NCBI GenBank assembly: GCA_021780095.1
Contig: JAJXZK010000355.1
Coordinates: forward strand, 1-8,117
Source: Acidobacteriota bacterium
Lineage (GTDB): Bacteria; Acidobacteriota; Terriglobia; Terriglobales; Acidobacteriaceae
Length of the DNA stretch: 8,117 nt
Reading direction: 5' to 3'
The notes beneath the pieces are model-generated. The model made no database searches. It was not told the origin of the DNA and saw only the letters and a list, made by a program, of their open reading frames with translations. Below, in pieces: positions 1 through 4,119 of this stretch (positions are counted from its first letter, which is position 1; every line of letters starts with the position of its first letter). The translations under genes were made by a program, and so were the position numbers.

Positions 1-7
1 GACAATT

Positions 8-123
8 TGCCGGTGAATATACCGCGAGGGCAACACCCGTTCCCATCCCGAACACGGAAGTAAAGTCTCGCTGGGCCGATGGTACTGCATTTTTGAGTGT
101 GGGAGATTAGGTGATCGCCGGCA
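8..123 (+). rRNA. rrf: 5S ribosomal RNA
   Basis: The stretch reads as a bacterial 5S rRNA. It has the conserved core CCCGUUCCCAUCCCGAAC followed by ACGGAAGUAAAG, then the GCUGGGCCGAUGGUACU block and a GUGGGAGAUUAGGUG segment. The terminal helix closes between gccgg at 9-13 and ccggc at 118-122, with one more T-A pair at 8/123, giving a molecule of about 116 nucleotides, normal for the family. It is part of the large ribosomal subunit. An intrinsic terminator follows within ten bases, so this is probably the last gene of an rRNA operon whose 16S and 23S genes lie outside the window. The exact mature ends may differ by a few bases. Confidence 0.96.
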
Positions 124-132
124 TTAAATTAG

Positions 133-166
133 CAAAAAAGTCACCCTTTATCGGGTGGCTTTTTTG
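133..166 (+). terminator. Intrinsic terminator of the rRNA operon
   Basis: A long stem pairs caaaaaagtcaccc (133-146) with gggtggcttttttg (153-166) across a six-base loop, with one G-T wobble. The descending arm contains a run of six T, and the ascending arm a run of six A, so the hairpin could stop transcription in either direction. It begins ten bases after the 5S gene and is the natural end of the rRNA transcript. Confidence 0.92.
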
Positions 167-190
167 TTGCTGCGAATGATGTCAGCAACC

Positions 191-228
191 CGGAGCAGAG
201 AAGGTCGGCCGCCGGCTTCCCTGCTCCG
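191..228. repeat. Large hairpin between the 5S terminator and the holin-like gene
   Basis: Positions 191-203 pair with 216-228 in 12 of 13 positions (one A-C mismatch at 199/220), around a GC-rich 12-base loop that itself contains cggccg. Neither side is followed by a T run, so it is not a typical intrinsic terminator. It lies 25 bases after the rRNA terminator and 75 bases before the start of the small membrane protein. It could be a leader structure, a back-up terminator or a processing site. The pairing is visible in the sequence; its role is not known. Confidence 0.55.
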
Positions 229-303
229 TACCTGCCAATCGCAAATTTTTCCTGCACAGAAAATATGCCGCATCCACGGCACTTCTGCTAACCTACTTTC
301 ACT

Positions 304-645
304 ATGCTTCACCTGCTGCTTATCTGGTTGCTCAGCTCCATCGCGCTGCTCATTTGCGCCTACATCGTGCCAGGCTTTGAGCTTGCCGGGTTCGGCAGTG
401 CCCTGATCGCATCCCTGGTCGTCGGATTTCTGAATGCGACTCTCGGATTTCTGCTGAAGCTCCTGACCTTCCCACTGAGTATTCTGACCCTTGGGCTTTT
501 CTTGCTGGTCATCAATGCCCTCATCCTGCTGCTGGCCAGCGCCTTCGTTCCCGGATTTCATATTCGAGGTTTCGTCCCTGCATTCCTGGGCGCCATCGTG
601 CTGATGCTGGTTCGCCTCGCCTTCCACGTCATCATGCATGCCTGA
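304..645 (+). CDS. Small four-helix membrane protein, phage holin family 4 (YvlD-like)
   Basis: This 113-residue protein is almost entirely hydrophobic, with about four membrane helices near residues 4-22, 29-48, 53-78 and 90-108. The pattern with VPGF after helix 1 and again after helix 3, plus GFLNATLG and LLKLLTFPLSILTLGLF, matches the family named 'phage holin superfamily IV' or YvlD-like (Pfam Phage_holin_4_2). Despite the name, members are common in bacterial chromosomes, and nothing phage-like lies nearby. Their function is poorly defined; an inner-membrane location is expected. An in-frame TAA at 289-291 limits the start, so ATG 304 is the only sensible choice, yet no clear Shine-Dalgarno sequence precedes it. 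It is a single-gene unit, with terminators on both sides. The two VPGF segments suggest an internal duplication. The family call is strong, the function open. Confidence 0.88.
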   Translation: MLHLLLIWLLSSIALLICAYIVPGFELAGFGSALIASLVVGFLNATLGFLLKLLTFPLSILTLGLFLLVINALILLLASAFVPGFHIRGFVPAFLGAIVLMLVRLAFHVIMHA

Positions 646-665
646 TAAGTGTTGTCTTCGATAGA

Positions 666-691
666 AAAGGCTCCCGCGCACGGGAGCCTTT
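666..691 (+). terminator. Intrinsic terminator after the holin-like gene
   Basis: A perfect 11-bp stem pairs aaaggctcccg (666-676) with cgggagccttt (681-691) around a four-base loop. It starts 20 bases after the stop codon of the small membrane protein. The T run is short on the plus strand (three T, then G). On the minus strand the hairpin is followed by four T, so it may act in both directions. Confidence 0.85.
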
Positions 692-801
692 GTTGATTTC
701 AACTCACGCCGAATCACGGAATCTTGGTCAGTTCAACCTGGCTCCAGGACGTGAGTCGTTCGAGGTATATCATTTCAGCGCGGAATGCTCAGTTGCCAGT
801 C

Positions 802-813
802 CGGAAATTTCCG
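802..813. promoter_or_regulatory. 12-bp perfect palindrome, possible operator
   Basis: The sequence cggaaatttccg is a perfect 12-bp inverted repeat with no spacer. Such sites often bind dimeric regulators. It lies about 70 bases upstream of the promoter-like elements at 885-912. The symmetry is certain, but a regulatory role is only inferred, and one 12-bp palindrome can occur by chance. Confidence 0.25.
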
Positions 814-884
814 AAAGAACATTCGCGTCTTCGCACTCGCTTTGGCCAACACTTCGGCCCAGGGTCCAAGTCAAGATCTGCTCG

Positions 885-912
885 TTGGTCGCTGTTCTAA
901 CATCCATATAGA
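885..912 (+). promoter_or_regulatory. Putative sigma-70-type promoter
   Basis: TTGGTC (885-890) and TATAGA (907-912) are separated by 16 bases, resembling -35 and -10 boxes (TTGACA/TATAAT). A start of transcription near 919 would leave a very short leader before the ribosome site at 925-930. No other gene on the plus strand would be served, because the next annotated gene runs the other way. This is a match by eye only. Confidence 0.35.
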
Positions 913-938
913 TCAGTTCACTAGAAAGGACGCAGCCG

Positions 939-1019
939 ATGCCAGCCGCGCTCGGAAATATTTTCGGCGTGGACGACTCGAAATCTCCTCGATTGCAAAT
1001 ACAAAAGGCCAGGCGCTGA
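939..1019 (+). CDS. Possible small ORF of 26 codons
   Basis: An ATG at 939 opens a 26-codon frame ending at TGA 1017-1019. It is preceded by AAAGGA (925-930), an eight-base spacing that suits a Shine-Dalgarno site, and by promoter-like boxes at 885-912. The predicted peptide begins MPAALGNIFGVDDSK and ends in the basic stretch QKARR; there is no membrane helix or recognisable motif. The stop codon falls in the loop of the hairpin that terminates the convergent TPR gene, so the plus transcript would run antisense to that gene's tail. I do not recognise the peptide. It is listed because the expression signals are unusually well spaced, but a chance frame is the simpler explanation. Confidence 0.25.
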   Translation: MPAALGNIFGVDDSKSPRLQIQKARR

Positions 1020-1029
1020 TCGCCTGGCC
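1001..1029 (-). terminator. Intrinsic terminator of the TPR gene
   Basis: A perfect 9-bp GC-rich stem pairs ggccaggcg (1007-1015) with cgcctggcc (1021-1029) across a five-base loop. Read on the minus strand, the stem is followed by CTTTTGT-like T residues (acaaaa at 1001-1006 on the plus strand). It lies about 40 bases past the TGA of the TPR gene, as expected for its terminator. On the plus strand the hairpin is followed by C residues and would not be a good terminator. Confidence 0.85.
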
Positions 1030-1069
1030 CCCCGAGTGTACCCTTGTGAAACTGCAGCGTGAGAAGCTC

Positions 1070-1780
1070 TCAATGCATCTGTTGCAGCTTTTGCGCGGCA
1101 ATCTGGCCAGCCGTTGTCTTCGTATCCTTGTCCTTCAACTGCGCATAGATTTGCTTCGCCTGCCCTGGATTGGTCTGTTCATATATGCCGGCCAACTCCA
1201 GATTCGACTGCCCGGCTGGCACCGCAGTCGTGGGATGCGCGATCAGGTGCTTCAGTAAAGCGATGGCATCGGAGGTTTTTCCGCTCTGACGATAAAGACT
1301 GACAAGCGCCATGTCAGCGAGGGAGCTCAGGTTTGCATCGCCATGGTCCGCCACTTTTTTCAGCGTCGTTTCAGCGTCAGATGTGTTGCCCATCTCCATA
1401 TACGTCAGGCCAGCGAAGTAGAGCGCGTTCTGGCCCGCATCGGTTGAACCAAAACTATCCGCAACCTTCAAAAATTCCGCGTTCGCGGCTTTGGCACGAA
1501 TAACGGCAGAAGGATAGGTCCGTACTCCAGGTTCTGGGGGCGTACCGGGCTGGTCAACGGGAGCGCTATAAATGTCCATTGCTGTTCCAAACGCAACCGA
1601 GGCTTCGTCCTGCCGATGCTGATAGAAAAGAACGCTGCTGATGGCAATTACCAGAACGCCAATCACGATTGCAGAAACCAGAATTGCTTGCGACTTATGA
1701 TCTTCCAGCCAGCCTAAGGCGCTGTTTGCGTGGTCGATGAGGGCATCGTGTTTAATGGCATGTCGGGTTTGTGTATCCAC
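1070..1780 (-). CDS. YfgM-like membrane-anchored TPR protein
   Basis: The product is about 236 residues if it starts at GTG 1780. A short soluble N-terminus (TRHAIKHDALIDHANSALGW) precedes one membrane helix at about residues 32-53. The rest is a helical domain exported to the periplasm, with repeats such as ALYFAGLTYMEMGNTSDAET and MALVSLYRQSGKTSDAIALL that have the spacing of tetratricopeptide repeats. This layout matches the YfgM/TPR_21 family; E. coli YfgM associates with the SecYEG translocon and periplasmic chaperones. A partner role here is inferred from the family only. The frame stays open to an ATG at 1879, but the extra residues are Cys/Arg-rich and unlike the family, and a promoter-like pair at 1851-1879 lies inside that extension, so GTG 1780 is preferred. 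No strong Shine-Dalgarno site is present. A terminator follows the gene. Confidence 0.82.
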   Translation of the reverse strand: MDTQTRHAIKHDALIDHANSALGWLEDHKSQAILVSAIVIGVLVIAISSVLFYQHRQDEASVAFGTAMDIYSAPVDQPGTPPEPGVRTYPSAVIRAKAANAEFLKVADSFGSTDAGQNALYFAGLTYMEMGNTSDAETTLKKVADHGDANLSSLADMALVSLYRQSGKTSDAIALLKHLIAHPTTAVPAGQSNLELAGIYEQTNPGQAKQIYAQLKDKDTKTTAGQIAAQKLQQMH

Positions 1781-1830
1781 AGAATTAGGCCGGGTTCCTT
1801 CGCGGGGGGTTAAATAGTGGCAGCTGCATA

Positions 1831-1847
1831 AGGAGCGCGCTGCTCCT
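1831..1847 (-). repeat. Hairpin in the leader of the TPR gene
   Basis: aggagc (1831-1836) pairs with gctcct (1842-1847) around a five-base loop. If transcription starts near 1844, this sits at the very 5' end of the TPR mRNA, where a hairpin can protect the message, or it may be incidental. The stem is short, and no role is demonstrated. Confidence 0.3.
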
Positions 1848-1850
1848 ACA

Positions 1851-1879
1851 AGTGTAGCAGCCGCAAAAATGGGGTGCAA
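1851..1879 (-). promoter_or_regulatory. Putative promoter of the TPR gene
   Basis: Read on the minus strand, TTGCAC (1879-1874) and TACACT (1856-1851) are separated by exactly 17 bases, resembling -35 and -10 boxes. The expected start of transcription, near 1844, lies about 65 bases before GTG 1780 and about 80 bases past the stop of the upstream gene. It supports the shorter start for the TPR protein. The match to consensus is moderate. Confidence 0.45.
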
Positions 1880-1932
1880 ACGAATGTTCCCTTGGAATCA
1901 GGGGGTCGAGCGCCAATAGACGCTGAGGTATC

Positions 1933-2928
1933 TTAAGGGGTAACTGGTGCAGCGGCTGCGGCGTTCTGGGCCGATAGCAGGCTTCGCACCAGGCGTGTCG
2001 AAACAACCGCCTGAAAGATGGCTCGCTTGCCCTTTTGCTCCACCTTCATGCTGCGTACAACAGCCGCCCAGTCGGCAGTGTTCGCGTCCTGAGCGCCAAT
2101 CGTGACCTGTGTGGAACGGAGGAGACCGAGCGCCAGATTCACCATCTCGACAGATTCTTTGGCGGTGGCTGCACTCGGCGCAATCTCTTCCAGGCGCATG
2201 TGCACAGACCCCAGGTAACGGATCGAACCGATAAACGCGGCCCCCGCAGGCAGCGATAACGGTAGGCCGAAAACGTGGAACTGTATTCCCGGGCCAGTTG
2301 AGGGTTCAATCTCGCCAATTCCCCAGGCTTCTGAAAGCAGGGGCACTTTCGAGTAGTAGCGCGACAACAATGTATCGCCAGTAAACGGCGACGCCGCAGA
2401 ATGGTAACGATCGATGATGGAGTGGATCTGTTCCGCCGTCGGGCCATTGGACACGGCTACCAGGTCATAGCCCAGCACGACAACCCGGACCTTGCGACCC
2501 TCATGAACAATGGAGTAGATCTCGTCCCCCGCGTAGCTTTCACGGGCAGACGACTGCGCCTCTAGATAGGCCGCCAGACGCTGTCCATCGAAGCGCCCCT
2601 GAAACACCTCAGAATACGCGACTGCACCGTTAGGGCCATTGGGATCCGCCATGCGATGGATGGCAAAAGCGGCTTCATCGAGATCGCGTTCGAACACGAC
2701 GCCGGTAGCGTCGATGAACTTCTGATAATCAGGCTCATGTGCCACAGGATGCTGATCAAAGCGAGTCAGCGTTCGCAGAGGCTTCAAATTGAAGTAGACA
2801 ATGCCATCCGCCTCGGGAAGAATACTTGCGACTTCCGGCGGCGCCTGTTTGCGGAGATAGACGGCCGTCACCAGCGCTGCCAAAATGGCAAGCGCAATCG
2901 CCAGGCTAATCCATGTGCGCCTACGCAT
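1933..2928 (-). CDS. Membrane-anchored protein of unknown function
   Basis: The 331-residue product begins MRRRTW, followed by one hydrophobic helix at about residues 7-24, which fits a signal anchor with the bulk outside the cytoplasm. The next segment, LPEADGIVYFNLKPLRTL (about 37-54), and the later GRFDGQRLAAYLEAQ and VRVVVLGYDLVAVSNGPTAEQ, look like the mixed alpha/beta domains seen in conserved hypothetical envelope proteins of acidobacteria. There is a loose likeness to DUF3352-type proteins, which I cannot confirm. The C-terminus is a flexible Ala/Pro tail. No catalytic motif or lipobox was seen. A TGA lies four codons upstream of the ATG, so the start is well bounded. The start codon sits in the loop of a perfect hairpin (2917-2938), and a weak GAGGT lies about 13 bases before it. 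The YfgM-like TPR gene follows in the same direction, so both may act in the envelope, but a shared pathway is only a guess. Confidence 0.8.
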   Translation of the reverse strand: MRRRTWISLAIALAILAALVTAVYLRKQAPPEVASILPEADGIVYFNLKPLRTLTRFDQHPVAHEPDYQKFIDATGVVFERDLDEAAFAIHRMADPNGPNGAVAYSEVFQGRFDGQRLAAYLEAQSSARESYAGDEIYSIVHEGRKVRVVVLGYDLVAVSNGPTAEQIHSIIDRYHSAASPFTGDTLLSRYYSKVPLLSEAWGIGEIEPSTGPGIQFHVFGLPLSLPAGAAFIGSIRYLGSVHMRLEEIAPSAATAKESVEMVNLALGLLRSTQVTIGAQDANTADWAAVVRSMKVEQKGKRAIFQAVVSTRLVRSLLSAQNAAAAAPVTP

Positions 2929-2938
2929 GGGTAGGCGC
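2917..2938 (-). promoter_or_regulatory. Hairpin holding the start codon of the 1933-2928 gene in its loop
   Basis: gcgcctac (2917-2924) and gtaggcgc (2931-2938) are perfect 8-bp complements with a six-base loop. In the minus-strand mRNA the loop reads CCAUGC and contains the AUG initiator of the downstream protein. A stem this strong over a start region could modulate ribosome access. The pairing is seen directly; a regulatory role is inferred. Confidence 0.5.
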
Positions 2939-3159
2939 GAACCTCATGCGCTGAATGCGGAGCAGATGGATGCGGGAACCAGGTGTACGACTTCGGCCAC
3001 TTGAATCAGTCATTGAAGTTGCATCAGGCTACGGTTTCCCCGCTTCGCAAACACTCCGTCTGCTAACGACGCCCACGCGAAGGGAGAAACGTGATTCCGA
3101 GGATAGCATGAATCCGTCTCGGGCAGAATAAACCTTACATCATCAAATCGGCAGGAGGT

Positions 3160-3732
3160 TCATTCTGCAACTCGCGTCAACTCCAATCCATGGCCGATCG
3201 GCAATGTAACAGACGCTGTACCCCGCTGCATGCGCACATGTGCGACGTAGTCCGTTAGTTGGTGCGACAGGATGTTATCCGCGACAACAATGGCCCCCGG
3301 ACGAAGGCGCAGCATATCGAAGAAGCGAATGTAATCCTGCTTCTCGCAGTCGATCAGGGCAAATTCCACATCGTTCAGTTGCGGCAGAATCTGCGCAGCG
3401 TCGCCAAGACGAAAATCAACAAAATCGTCGAGACCCAACCGGGCGATCGTCTCTTTCGACTCGCCCTGACGAACAGGTTCAATCTCAAGTGAGATCAGCT
3501 TTCCCTGCGTCTGCTGCGCGGCTGTGGCCAGCGCGATGGTGGAAATACCGCTCGATCCACCAATCTCAACGATCTTTCTAGCGCCGACACAGGAGGCGAG
3601 TGCAGAGAGAAACTCAGCGCTCGCTGGGGCAAGATTGCGATGCCGTTCTGCAAACGGAACGTCGGAAGCATCCTGCTGCACCTTGCGAACCCACAAGCGC
3701 TGAATCTCTGCGCTATGGCTTTCATTCAACAT
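3160..3732 (-). CDS. SAM-dependent O-methyltransferase-like protein
   Basis: The 190-residue product has the class I methyltransferase fold of the O-methyltransferase family 3/CCoAOMT type. Visible motifs are motif I VEIGGSSGIST (55-65), the acidic LEIEP (82-86) expected to hold the SAM ribose, RLGDA (108-112), FALIDCEKQDYIRFFD (124-139) and VVADNILSH (149-157). In related enzymes the Asp of the 'IDA.K..Y' motif and the Asp-Asn of 'ADN' bind a divalent metal; here these are D128 and D152/N153. The substrate cannot be read from the sequence. The protein is a little short at the N-terminus compared with the usual 210-220 residues. The ATG at 3732 has only a weak GGA upstream. It follows the CDGSH gene by 33 bases and is probably translated from the same message. 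No terminator is visible after it. Confidence 0.85.
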   Translation of the reverse strand: MLNESHSAEIQRLWVRKVQQDASDVPFAERHRNLAPASAEFLSALASCVGARKIVEIGGSSGISTIALATAAQQTQGKLISLEIEPVRQGESKETIARLGLDDFVDFRLGDAAQILPQLNDVEFALIDCEKQDYIRFFDMLRLRPGAIVVADNILSHQLTDYVAHVRMQRGTASVTLPIGHGLELTRVAE

Positions 3733-3765
3733 TGCAATTCCAACATTGAGTCAAGAATTGGGCCG

Positions 3766-3993
3766 CTACTTCTGTTCCGCTTTCACAGCAGCTTCCGCTG
3801 CCTGAAAACCAATCTTGGAATGGTGGCCGTCGCAGAAGGGCTTGTTGACGGAAGCGCCGCAGCGACAGAGCGCGACTTTCTCTTTACCGGTCAGATCGTA
3901 GCGATTTCCTTCGGCATCGGTCAGTTCCAGTTCCGACAAATCCCCTGTCACCATGAATGGGCCGTTCTTAAGTGCAACCGTCTTAATCGCCAT
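3766..3993 (-). CDS. CDGSH-type iron-sulfur protein
   Basis: This 75-residue protein carries one CDGSH motif, CRCGASVNKPFCDGHH (43-58), matching C-x-C-x2-S-x3-P-x-C-D-G-x-H. C43, C45, C54 and H58 are the expected ligands of a redox-active, pH-labile 2Fe-2S cluster (3Cys-1His). The usual small residue before the ligand His (Ser, Thr or Ala) is His57 here, giving two adjacent histidines. A beta-rich N-terminal part (GPFMVTGDLSELELTDAEGN) and the following KIGF are typical of small single-domain bacterial homologues; the C-terminus is a short charged Ala/Lys tail. It has no membrane anchor and should be cytoplasmic. GGAG ten bases before ATG 3993 is a reasonable ribosome site. It sits between gyrA and the methyltransferase gene, in the same direction. 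The specific physiological role is unknown. Confidence 0.93.
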   Translation of the reverse strand: MAIKTVALKNGPFMVTGDLSELELTDAEGNRYDLTGKEKVALCRCGASVNKPFCDGHHSKIGFQAAEAAVKAEQK

Positions 3994-4043
3994 CGATATT
4001 GTTCTCCGTGAGGTATTTTGTGAATCGTTTATGAGGAAGCTCC

Positions 4044-4098
4044 GGCCAGCCGGTAGAAGTAAGCTGGCCCGTACGCAGCAGATGCAGGTACCGGCCAG
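4044..4098 (-). repeat. Competing inverted repeats between gyrA and the CDGSH gene
   Basis: Three related blocks can pair in two exclusive ways. ctggcccgtac (4064-4074) pairs with gtaccggccag (4088-4098) in 10 of 11 positions. Alternatively, gctggcc (4063-4069) pairs perfectly with ggccagc (4044-4050). No T run follows either stem on the minus strand. The set lies 22 bases past the gyrA stop and about 50 bases before the CDGSH start. It may help end the gyrA message, or act as a leader switch; neither is shown. Confidence 0.45.
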
Positions 4099-4119
4099 AT
4101 TGTTTCACTAAGACGCTGG

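Larger units (their letters stand above)
692..1000. other. Gene-poor intergenic stretch with inverted repeats
   Basis: No confident protein gene or known RNA class is recognised here. Directly visible are an outer stem actcacg (702-708) with cgtgagt (750-756), enclosing a tight hairpin cctgg (737-741) with ccagg (744-748). There is also a 12-bp palindrome at 802-813 and a promoter-like pair at 885-912. The enclosed-hairpin arrangement at 702-756 is compatible with a structured RNA, but this rests on pairing alone. The longer reading frames here run into the neighbouring terminators and show no protein-like composition. Confidence 0.5.

Noticed and set aside
304..645. Phage lysis cassette suggested by the family name 'phage holin'
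   Set aside because: No endolysin, integrase or other phage gene is present, and this family is common in bacterial chromosomes outside prophages.
148..717. Minus-strand frame of 189 codons opposite the holin-like gene
   Set aside because: It spans two terminators, is extremely Gln/Glu/Asp-rich and mirrors the hydrophobic codons of the real gene on the plus strand.
690..911. Plus-strand frame of 73 codons starting at TTG
   Set aside because: It begins inside the terminator of the holin-like gene, has no ribosome site and shows no domain.
785..1258. Plus-strand frame of 157 codons
   Set aside because: It runs through the TPR gene's terminator and into its coding region on the opposite strand; the composition is not protein-like.
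1781..1879. N-terminal extension of the TPR protein to ATG 1879
   Set aside because: The added residues are Cys/Arg-rich and do not resemble the family start, and the putative promoter and leader hairpin lie within them.
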